DNA of 49,143 bases. It comes from Acidobacteria bacterium RIFCSPLOWO2_12_FULL_66_21. Its GTDB lineage: Bacteria; Acidobacteriota; Vicinamibacteria; Vicinamibacterales; 2-12-FULL-66-21. The stretch covers positions 1 through 49,143 of the forward strand of contig MELC01000064.1 of the NCBI GenBank assembly GCA_001767455.1. The letters run 5' to 3'. Below are positions 33,920-41,262 of the stretch, piece by piece. Position 1 is the stretch's first letter. Every line of letters begins with the position of its first letter. The translations under genes were made by a program, and so were the position numbers. Under the pieces are notes generated by a model, which was not told the origin of the DNA, did not search any database, and saw only the letters and a list, made by a program, of their open reading frames with translations.

Positions 33920-36900
33920 ATGAGAAGTCGCAGCACGGCACTCGTGGGAGTGCTTCTGTGCGTTCTGGCGTTTGCCGGCGGGGCCTACGCACAGGAGCAG
34001 ACCGGTGCCATCCAGGGCACGGTCAAGGACGCGTCGGGTTCGGTGCTCCCCGGCGTCACCGTCGAGGCACGCAGCCCCGCGGCCGTCGGTGTCAGCAACG
34101 CGGTCACGGACACCCAGGGTATCTACCGGTTCCCGGCGCTCCCGCCTGGAACGTATGAAGTAACGGCCACGCTCCAGGGCTTCGCCCCGGCCAAGGTCGG
34201 TGACGCGGTCGTCACCCTGGGCAAGATGCTCACGATCGATCTCGTCCTGAAGATCGCGGGCGTGTCCGAGCAGGTCACGGTCACCGGCGAGTCGTCGCCG
34301 CTCATCGACGTCAAGCAGAACGCCGCGTTCGCGACGATTCAGCGGACGACAATCGAGCGCATTCCCAAGGGGCGCGACTTCACCTCCATCCTCCGCCAGG
34401 CGCCTGGCGCGCAGGAAGAGTCGAAGTCCGGTGGTATCCAGGTTGACGGCGCGTCCGGTTCCGAGAACCGGTTCATCATCGACGGCATGGACACCACGCA
34501 GCTCCAGAACGGCACGTCGGGCAAGACCATGCTCCTGGACTTCGTCCAGGAAGTGCAGGTCAAGTCCTCCGGCTACAACGCGGAGTTCGGCGGCGCCACG
34601 GGCGGCGTCGTCAACGTGCTGACCAAGTCGGGCAGCAACAACTTCCACGGCCAGGCCGGCACGTACTTCCAGAACGACAGCATGTACGGCAAGCGCCGGA
34701 CGTTCGCCCGGTTCAATCCGGAGAATTCGGCGACCCGTGAGACCGGGCTCGTCAACCCGAACACCGACTGGACCTACACCAGTCCGCTCGGCGACTTCGG
34801 CGGCCCGATCATGAAGGACAGGCTGTGGTTCTACGCGGGCGTCGGCTACACGAAGAACAACTACACGCGCGACGCGATCTTCAAGACGGACCCGTCCAAG
34901 ACGAACCGGCATTTCACCTGGTGGGACGACGCCAAGTACTACAACTACAACATCAGCACGCAGGTCTCGAACAACCTGCGCGTGAAGTTCACCGGCTCGA
35001 ACCAGCGGAACGCCAACCGCCGGACGGCGCCCCCGCTGCAGCCGGACAATGCTGTGGACCTCGTCGCCAGCACCATCTATCCGAGCGGCGTGCCGAGCAA
35101 GGGCATGACGCTGAGCCCCTTCGACAATATTGGCGGCGTGATCAACCAGACGGCGTTCGACAAGCGCTGGGTGAGTCAGGGCAGCAACTCGACCAACGAC
35201 GTGTTCTCGGGAAACGTGGACTGGGTCATCAAACCCACGTTCTTCGTGAACGTCTCGGCCGGGTCGTACCGCACCAACGGCACCACGCCGCCGGAATTTC
35301 GCGGCGATCAGATTGTCCACACCTTCAGCGGAGCAAATTCCGACTCGGAGATGACGAGCAAGGGATTCCCAACCGTCCCGGCGCAGTTCCAGCAGCCGAG
35401 CGGATACGCCGACAACCCCTCGTCGTCAGGCACGGTCCGGAACATCTTCACGCGCCGGTTTCTGAACGCCAACGCGACGTTCTTCGCCTCGATGAAGGGG
35501 CAGCACACGTTCAAGACCGGCATGCGGTTCGAACGGTTCGGCAACGACGTCCTCAACGGCAACGCCAAGCCTCGCGTCACGGTTTTCTGGGGTCAGTCCT
35601 ATACGAACCCCGACACGAACGTGACCTCGTCCGGCAAGTACGGCTACTACACCCTGAACCAGACCGGCACGATCGGCAAGGTGTTCTCGAACAACTACTC
35701 CTTCTGGGTGCAGGACAGCTGGGACGTGACGTCGCGGTTGACGATCAACGCCGGCGTGCGGACAGAGAACGAGCACGTCCCGTCGTTCAAGGACCAGAAG
35801 CAGTTCCCAGACGCGCTCAGCATCACGTTCGGATTCAAGGACAAGATCGCGCCGCGCCTGGGCTTCGCCTACGACGTGAAGGGTGACGGCAAGTGGAAGA
35901 CCTACGGCAGCTACGGCTGGTTCTACGACATCACCAAGCTCGAGCTGCCGCGGGGATCCTTCGGCGGCGACCACTGGGTCGATTACACGTGGACGCTGGA
36001 CGATCCGGATTTCACGAAGATCCAGTGCGGCGAAGGCACGACGGGCTGCCCGGGCAGGTTCATCGGGCCGGGTAACGGCTACGACTTCCGCCACAGCTCG
36101 AACCAGACGGATCCGTTCTTCGAGGAGTACTTCAACCGTCCGGGCATGACGGGGATCGACCCCAACATGAAGCCGGTGAAAACCGGTGAATTCACGGGCG
36201 GCGTCGAGCACGAGCTGAATCCGCTCATGTCCCTCGGCGTGCGGTACGTCCACAAGTGGATGTTCCGGACGATCGAGGACGTGGGCATCCTCTACAAGGG
36301 GGTCGAGGACTACCTCATCTCGAACCCCGGCGAGGGGCTCGCGGTCAACATGGAGCCGCAGTTCCCGAACGCGGTCGTGCCGAAGCCGAAGCGGAATTAC
36401 GACGGACTCGAGTTCCGCCTCAACCGCCGGTGGTCGAACAACTGGACCGCCCAGGTCAGCTATCTGTACAGCCGGCTGTATGGCAACTACTCCGGCCTGG
36501 CCAGCGCGGACGAGAACGGCCGCGTGAGCCCGAACGTGAACCGGTACTTCGATCACACTGTCATGGCGTACGGCGCCGAGGGCAAGGTGATCTACGGACT
36601 GCTCCCGACCGACCGTCCGCACACGGTGAAGGTGTACGGCGCCTACGACTTCAAGTGGGGCACCGCGGTCGGCGCCAACTGGTTCATCGAGAGCGGCACG
36701 CCGCAGACCACAGTCTTTCTGTTCAGCGGCTACCCGGTGCACGCACTCGGGCGCGGCGATCTGGGCCGCTCGCCGGTGCTGTCGCAGCTCGACCTGAACA
36801 TCAGCCAGGAATTCAAGCTCCCCGGCCGCACCCGGGTCCAGTTCCTGCTGAACATCGACAACGTGCTGGATCAGGACACGTGGACGAACCTGTACGCGCC

Positions 36901-37129
36901 GCGTGGCTACGGGCCGCAAAAGTACGTCGCGAAGACCGGCGCAGCCGGCAGCGGCGTCGTCCTGAAGGCGCCGTTCCCCGAGCTGCTGGCGGGTCCGTAC
37001 GATCCGGAGGCGCTCGTAGCGTCGTTCATCGCGGGGGGCGGCAACCTGATGCTGAACCCGTTCTACACGTTGCCGAACTCGTTCCAGGGCCGGCGAGAGA
37101 TGCGCTTCCAGGCGAGGATCACCTTCTAA
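33920..37129 (+). CDS. TonB-dependent receptor with carboxypeptidase-regulatory domain (Oar-like), copy 1
   Basis: A 1069-residue outer-membrane protein. The start is decided by GAGGAGG (33907-33913) six bases before ATG 33920; upstream codons are not typical. A signal peptide (1-25, ending GGAYAQ) is followed by a CarboxypepD_reg-like Ig fold (about 27-115: GAIQGTVKDASGSVLPGVTV ... PGTYEVTATLQGF), then a plug (IDGMDTTQL, FVQEVQVKSSGYNAEFGGATGGVVNVLTKSG) and a long beta-barrel ending with Phe (MRFQARITF), the usual outer-membrane terminal signature. Oar-like receptors import unknown large ligands, perhaps glycans or peptides. A terminator follows at 37154-37186, so it is probably monocistronic. 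Confidence 0.93.
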   Translation: MRSRSTALVGVLLCVLAFAGGAYAQEQTGAIQGTVKDASGSVLPGVTVEARSPAAVGVSNAVTDTQGIYRFPALPPGTYEVTATLQGFAPAKVGDAVVTLGKMLTIDLVLKIAGVSEQVTVTGESSPLIDVKQNAAFATIQRTTIERIPKGRDFTSILRQAPGAQEESKSGGIQVDGASGSENRFIIDGMDTTQLQNGTSGKTMLLDFVQEVQVKSSGYNAEFGGATGGVVNVLTKSGSNNFHGQAGTYFQNDSMYGKRRTFARFNPENSATRETGLVNPNTDWTYTSPLGDFGGPIMKDRLWFYAGVGYTKNNYTRDAIFKTDPSKTNRHFTWWDDAKYYNYNISTQVSNNLRVKFTGSNQRNANRRTAPPLQPDNAVDLVASTIYPSGVPSKGMTLSPFDNIGGVINQTAFDKRWVSQGSNSTNDVFSGNVDWVIKPTFFVNVSAGSYRTNGTTPPEFRGDQIVHTFSGANSDSEMTSKGFPTVPAQFQQPSGYADNPSSSGTVRNIFTRRFLNANATFFASMKGQHTFKTGMRFERFGNDVLNGNAKPRVTVFWGQSYTNPDTNVTSSGKYGYYTLNQTGTIGKVFSNNYSFWVQDSWDVTSRLTINAGVRTENEHVPSFKDQKQFPDALSITFGFKDKIAPRLGFAYDVKGDGKWKTYGSYGWFYDITKLELPRGSFGGDHWVDYTWTLDDPDFTKIQCGEGTTGCPGRFIGPGNGYDFRHSSNQTDPFFEEYFNRPGMTGIDPNMKPVKTGEFTGGVEHELNPLMSLGVRYVHKWMFRTIEDVGILYKGVEDYLISNPGEGLAVNMEPQFPNAVVPKPKRNYDGLEFRLNRRWSNNWTAQVSYLYSRLYGNYSGLASADENGRVSPNVNRYFDHTVMAYGAEGKVIYGLLPTDRPHTVKVYGAYDFKWGTAVGANWFIESGTPQTTVFLFSGYPVHALGRGDLGRSPVLSQLDLNISQEFKLPGRTRVQFLLNIDNVLDQDTWTNLYAPRGYGPQKYVAKTGAAGSGVVLKAPFPELLAGPYDPEALVASFIAGGGNLMLNPFYTLPNSFQGRREMRFQARITF

Positions 37130-37153
37130 TCCTCGTCCCGACGCGTTTTGCAC

Positions 37154-37186
37154 AGGCCCTCCGGGGAAACCCGGAGGGCCTTTTTT
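37154..37186 (+). terminator. Rho-independent terminator of TonB receptor 1
   Basis: A GC-rich stem (GGCCCTCCGGG / CCCGGAGGGCC) with a GAAA loop is followed by TTTTTT at 37181-37186, 25 bases after the receptor stop codon. Confidence 0.95.
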
Positions 37187-37260
37187 CGCCCGCCTTCGCG
37201 CCACGAAACTCATCGTGCTACGGCGCGGCAGGCCCTTTTCACATTTCGTCATGTTTCGTG

Positions 37261-39259
37261 GTGAAATTGCCCCGTCCGAATCGGTCGCGAGTGTCTGCTG
37301 GCGTTCGTTCTGGTTGCGGTCGTCTTCTGGATTTACCGGCCGGTTCTCACCGCCGAGTACAGCTGGGATCACGATGCCTATGTGGCGGAGAACTTGAACC
37401 TCCAGGACTGGCATGGGCTCACGCGGATCTGGCTGGCCCCGTACAGCCCGCCCCGGTATTACCCGCTGGTGTTCAGTTCCTTCTGGGTCGAGCGCCAACT
37501 GTTCGGTCCTTCGAGCACATCTCACCATGTCGGCAATGTCGCTCGCGCTCCACGTTGCGAACGCACTGCTCCTGTGGGTGACGCTTCGGTCATTGAAGGT
37601 ACGAGGGGCATACTTCATTGCGTTTCTGTTCGCCGTGCACCCCGTGCACGTCGAGTCCGTCGCCTGGATCACGGAACGAAAGAACCTGCTCTCCACTTTC
37701 TTTTCTCTACTCGCCCTGATCGTCTACCTCCGATGGGCATCGGCTCGGCACGTGCGATGGTATTTCTTCAGCCTCGTCCTGTTTCTGTGCGCGCTGTTGA
37801 GCAAAACGGTCGCGGCGACACTGCCGGGCGTGATTCTGATCGTCGTCTGGTGGAAAGGGAAGATCACCGCCGCTGACGTGCTCGCGCTCGTGCCATTCGC
37901 CGCGGCGGGACTGCTCTTCGGCGCCGCCACTGCCTGGATAGAAGTGCACCACGTCGGTGCGGTCGGACGGACTGGACGCTCAGTCCGCTGGAACGCGTCC
38001 TCGTGGCCGGGCGTGTTGTGTAGTTCTACGCGCTCAAGCTTCTCTGGCCGCACCCGTTGATCTTCATCTACCCGCGTTGGCAGATTTCCAGCGCGGACGC
38101 CGTCGCGTATCTGTATCCGCTCGCCGCTGTGGCTGCGATCGCGGCGCTCTTCACCTTTCGATACCGCATCGGAAGTCAGCCGTTCGTTGCCGTCGCGTCC
38201 TTCGCTCTCTCGCTGGTTCCAGCGATGGGTTTCTTCAATGTGTACCCCATGCGCTTCTCGTTCGTGGCCGACCACTTTCAGTACTTCGCGAGCATCGGGA
38301 TTATTGGTCTCGCTGCCGGCGCTGGCCACAGCCTGCTGGAGCGGATGCGGCTGCGGGTACTACGGGTGCCTCTGGGCGCCGCTCTTGTGGTGGCGCTCGC
38401 CCTCACAGCTCGTGTGGAGACGGCCAAGTACAAGAGCGCTGAAGCCCTCTGGCATGACACGATCGCGAAGAACGCCGACGCATGGATCGCGCACAACAAC
38501 CTGGGGAATCTGCTCCTTCAGCAGCGGCGATTTCCAGAAGCCGCCACGCACTTCGAACAGGTTCTTCGCGTCAGACCGGACGTCGCCGCCGCGCACAATA
38601 ATCTCGGGGCAGCCCGGTATGGCGAGGGTGCTGTCGACGCCGCCATGGCATCGTACGAATCCGCGGTGCGGCTCGATCCTGGTTACGCCGAGGCATGGAA
38701 CAACCTCGGGGTTGCCCGCGCGGCCGCGGGCCAGTATGCGGAAGCGATGCAGGCGTACAGGAGCGCCCTGGCACTCGATCCGAACTACGCGATGGCGCGA
38801 TTCAACCTGGGGAATGCATTCCTGCGAATGGGGAACTCCGATGCGGCGAATGCCGAGTATCGCGAGGCCATCTGGCTCAAACCCGACCTCGCGGCGGCCC
38901 AGTTCAGCCTCGGCCTGAATCTGCTCACGGAAGGGAACCCAACTGAAGCCGCCCCGTTCCTCGAAACGGCGTTTCGCCTGAGGCCGGATTTTGCGGTGGG
39001 CTACTTCCAAGTGGGGAACGTGCAGTTGCAGCACGGGGACGCGAAAGGCGCGGTGCGAAGCTACTCCGCCGCAATAGCAATCAAGCCTGATTACGCCGAG
39101 GCGTACTGCAATCGCGGCAGCGCCCATCTTCGGCAAGATGAGGTGCCAAAGGCGATCACGGACTACCGGGAGGCGCTCCGCCTTCGGCCGGACTATCACC
39201 TCGCCGCGGCTGGCCTGAAACAAGCGATCGAGTCCAGCGAGGGGCAGCGCAGGCGGTAG
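37261..39259 (+). pseudogene. Broken TMTC-like membrane glycosyltransferase with TPR tail
   Basis: Homology to an O-mannosyltransferase-like (TMTC/ArnT-type) multi-spanning protein with a TPR tail runs across three frames. The N-terminal piece reads WIYRPVLTAEYSWDHDAYVAENL, then shifts near 37520 into LALHVANALLLWVTLRSL ... HPVHVESVAWITERKNLLS, and shifts again near 37970 into DWTLSPLERVLVAGRVV. There TAG (38021-38023) replaces the expected Trp codon before FYALKLLWPHPLIFIYPRW. The beginning also appears shifted (GTG 37261). The last 400 codons (38057-39259) are intact and encode several membrane segments and about eight TPRs (AWIAHNNLGNLLLQQ ...), which might still be translated alone. Several independent lesions indicate a decaying gene. 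Confidence 0.85.
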
Positions 39260-39279
39260 CGCTCGGGTGTGTCCGTGTG

Positions 39280-39296
39280 TGATATCATTGCTATCA
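39280..39296 (+). promoter_or_regulatory. Probable operator of the FitAB/VapBC-like module
   Basis: TGATA (39280-39284) and TATCA (39292-39296) are inverted arms around TCATTGC, 30 bases before the antitoxin start. RHH antitoxins usually repress their own operon at such sites. Confidence 0.45.
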
Positions 39297-39326
39297 ATAC
39301 TGGAGCGCCACAGAGGAAGAGAAGTC

Positions 39327-39560
39327 ATGGGACAGTTGATCGTTCGAAACGTCGATGACGATCTCATTCGGGCGTTGAAGGTGCGGGCCGGGGAAAAAGG
39401 ACGGTCCGCAGAGGCGGAGCACCGCGAGATCCTGCGCGACGCGCTGGTGCCGCGGCGCAACGGGAAGACCCTGAAAGATGCCCTCCTGGACATCCCCACC
39501 GGTGGCGAAGACGCCGACTTCGATCGGCCGCGGGACCTCGGCCGCCGGACGAAATTGTGA
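39327..39560 (+). CDS. FitA-like ribbon-helix-helix antitoxin
   Basis: A 77-residue protein starting MGQLIVRNVDDDLIRALKVRAGEKGRSAEAEHREIL: a short beta strand followed by two helices, the Arc/MetJ fold of FitA-type antitoxins. The C-terminal half (NGKTLKDALLDIPTGGEDADF) would wrap the toxin. AGAGGAAGAG provides a ribosome site before ATG 39327. The stop overlaps the toxin start (GTGA). Confidence 0.9.
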   Translation: MGQLIVRNVDDDLIRALKVRAGEKGRSAEAEHREILRDALVPRRNGKTLKDALLDIPTGGEDADFDRPRDLGRRTKL

Positions 39561-39970
39561 CCTACCTGCTCGATACCAGCGTCGTCGCCGAGCTGCGCAA
39601 GGGCTCCCGGGCCAATCCCCACCTGCGCGCCTGGTTTGCCGCGCTGGCGCCGGACGCGATCGTGTTGAGCGTCCTCACCATCGGCGAGGTTCGCAGAGGC
39701 ATCGAGCGCGTCCGGCGGCGCGATCCGGCGGCGGCCAAAGCGCTCGATCGCTGGCTTCGCCGCCTGCTCGTCGATCACGGCGACAGGATCGTCGGCATCG
39801 ATCGTCAGGTGGCCGAAGAATGGGGCCGCCTGAACGTGCCGGACCCGCTGCCGGTGATCGATGGCCTCCTGGCGGCGACTGCCACGGTTCATGGCCTCGT
39901 GCTCGCGACTCGTAACGTCGGGGACGTCGCCAGGTCTGGCGCCGAAGTCGTGAATCCGTTCGAAGCGTGA
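39557..39970 (+). CDS. PIN-domain ribonuclease toxin (FitB/VapC type)
   Basis: A 137-residue PIN toxin. Acidic residues occur as YLLDTSVVAEL (D6), TIGEVRRGIE, PLPVIDGLLAATA and a final ATRNVGDV, the metal site of VapC/FitB RNases, which cut tRNA or rRNA when freed from the antitoxin. It starts at GTG 39557 inside the antitoxin stop. It ends eight bases from the end of the convergent second PIN toxin. Confidence 0.93.
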   Translation: MTYLLDTSVVAELRKGSRANPHLRAWFAALAPDAIVLSVLTIGEVRRGIERVRRRDPAAAKALDRWLRRLLVDHGDRIVGIDRQVAEEWGRLNVPDPLPVIDGLLAATATVHGLVLATRNVGDVARSGAEVVNPFEA

Positions 39971-39978
39971 CGGAGGCG

Positions 39979-40401
39979 TTATGGCCGGACGGAAAACCCG
40001 AGCGCGGCCGCGGCGGCCGTGAGCCGCTCGTCGAAACACACGAACGGCCGCTGCCGCGGCCGTTCCCGGCACCACACCAGCGCGGCGCCAAGCTGCGCGG
40101 CATCCGCCGCGCGAACACCGTGCGCATCGGGCAGGTCCTCCGCGAGCGACCGGACCTTCTCGGTCGGAAGGATCTCATCCCAGGCGATGCGAAGCTGCCC
40201 GAGCAATCTCACCGCGCTGGCGCGCTCCTCAGGAGTCAGGCGTCCCTCGCGAACGAGTCGCGCGAACGCGCTTCGCGCTTCGAGCGGCGTGCCCCACCAG
40301 ACGACCATGCGCGTCAGCTCGCGGCGCAGGCGGCGGCCCTGCGCAGTCGCTGGTTGCGAGCAACACAGGGGAACGATGGCGCTCGCGTCCCAGAACGCCA
40401 T
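39979..40401 (-). CDS. PIN-domain toxin, second module
   Basis: A 140-residue PIN protein: MAFWDASAIVPLC (D5), TPLEARSAFARL (E41), VRAADAAQLGAAL and CFDERLTAAA supply the acidic site. The sequence is unlike the toxin at 39557-39970, so the modules are independent. ATG 40401 is preferred; a GTG at 40407 would overlap the antitoxin stop as GTGA. An upstream-extended frame is antisense and was discarded. Confidence 0.88.
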   Translation of the reverse strand: MAFWDASAIVPLCCSQPATAQGRRLRRELTRMVVWWGTPLEARSAFARLVREGRLTPEERASAVRLLGQLRIAWDEILPTEKVRSLAEDLPDAHGVRAADAAQLGAALVWCRERPRQRPFVCFDERLTAAAAALGFSVRP

Positions 40402-40403
40402 GG

Positions 40404-40688
40404 TCACTTCCCGTCGCGATCCGCGCTCACGGCGGCCACGGCCGCCCGGCGCGTCACGCGCGAGCGGCGCGCCTTCCAGAACGACGATGCGAGTGCGCCC
40501 GAGCCCTTTCGCATGAGGCCGGCGGCGACGAGCGCCAGATCGTCGGCGTCCTGATCGCCGAGCGCGAACGGAACGATCCTCGCGATGGGGCGCTGGCGAT
40601 CGCGCACGACGATTTCCTCGCCGGCCCGGACCTCGCGCAGGTAGCGCGTGAGGTGGTTGCGAAGGTCGGCAATGTTGGTGCTGCGCAT
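40404..40688 (-). CDS. Phd/YefM-type antitoxin
   Basis: A 94-residue antitoxin with MRSTNIADLRNHLTRYLREV followed by GEEIVVRDRQRPIARIVPF, the conserved Phd/YefM N-terminal DNA-binding fold. The basic C-terminal tail (WKARRSRVTRR) would contact the toxin or DNA. A perfect 9-bp-arm palindrome lies ten bases upstream of the ATG. Confidence 0.9.
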   Translation of the reverse strand: MRSTNIADLRNHLTRYLREVRAGEEIVVRDRQRPIARIVPFALGDQDADDLALVAAGLMRKGSGALASSFWKARRSRVTRRAAVAAVSADRDGK

Positions 40689-40697
40689 GGAACCTCG

Positions 40698-40718
40698 ATA
40701 TGGCTATGATAGCCATAT
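40698..40718 (-). promoter_or_regulatory. Operator palindrome of the Phd/PIN module
   Basis: ATATGGCTA (40698-40706), TGA, TAGCCATAT (40710-40718): perfect 9-bp arms directly before the antitoxin gene, typical of Phd autoregulation. Confidence 0.75.
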
Positions 40719-40860
40719 TGGCACGGCCGCGACAAATTGTGACGGACCGCCCATGACCATGCCGCATCGAATCGGCCCGGCATGACCCCGCACATCTCGA
40801 CACGGCGAGGAAGGCGCGCCTTGTCCGCGGCGCAACAGAGACCAGGTAGAATCTGGGCGG

Positions 40861-41010
40861 ATGGCAACGACCAGCAAGCGGGCGACTCGCGCCGCCGGCC
40901 GCGCGAGTCGCCCGCAGCCTGGGCCCAGTGTCAAACAGCGCGGTGGCCGCCGCTGGTCCACCTGGCTGGTCGCTGCCGCGCTCTTGCTGGCCACGCTGGC
41001 CGCGTATCAG
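40861..41010 (+). pseudogene. 5' remnant of a second TPR/glycosyltransferase-type gene
   Basis: From ATG 40861 the frame reads a basic Ala/Arg/Lys-rich stretch and then one hydrophobic segment, WLVAAALLLATLAAYQ, the usual beginning of TMTC-like proteins. Beyond about 41010 the similarity ends and the DNA becomes the AT-richer leader of the next TonB receptor. The frame happens to stay open into that receptor, but the receptor's own ribosome site and signal peptide start at 41263. This is probably a gene start cut off by rearrangement. Confidence 0.45.
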
Positions 41011-41262
41011 TCGCCTGGGCGACGGGAACGACATTCCCTTCTTTTTCGTTTTTCGCACACCGTTCGCGCGCGACCACTCTCTCTGCGATTGGATCCAGTA
41101 CACAGGATTTTGAATTCAGATGGCCCAGAATTGTTCGGTTCGGGTCGGATAGGCGTGCATGTATTAGACATTTCGGAACTTCGGCGCCGGGCATTCATTT
41201 TGTGTACGCGAAGCCGTCCACATGTACTTCAGGGAACACATCGTTCAGAGGAGGTCCAACTC
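41011..41262. other. Leader region of TonB receptor 2
   Basis: A 252-base gap with lower GC than its surroundings and no gene. It ends with AGAGGAGGT (41247-41255), the ribosome site of the receptor. No -35/-10 pair or riboswitch-like structure could be defended. Confidence 0.5.

Noticed and set aside
40861-41262. Receptor 2 starting at 40861
   Set aside because: The strong ribosome site and signal peptide begin at 41263; the upstream part looks like a fragment of another gene.
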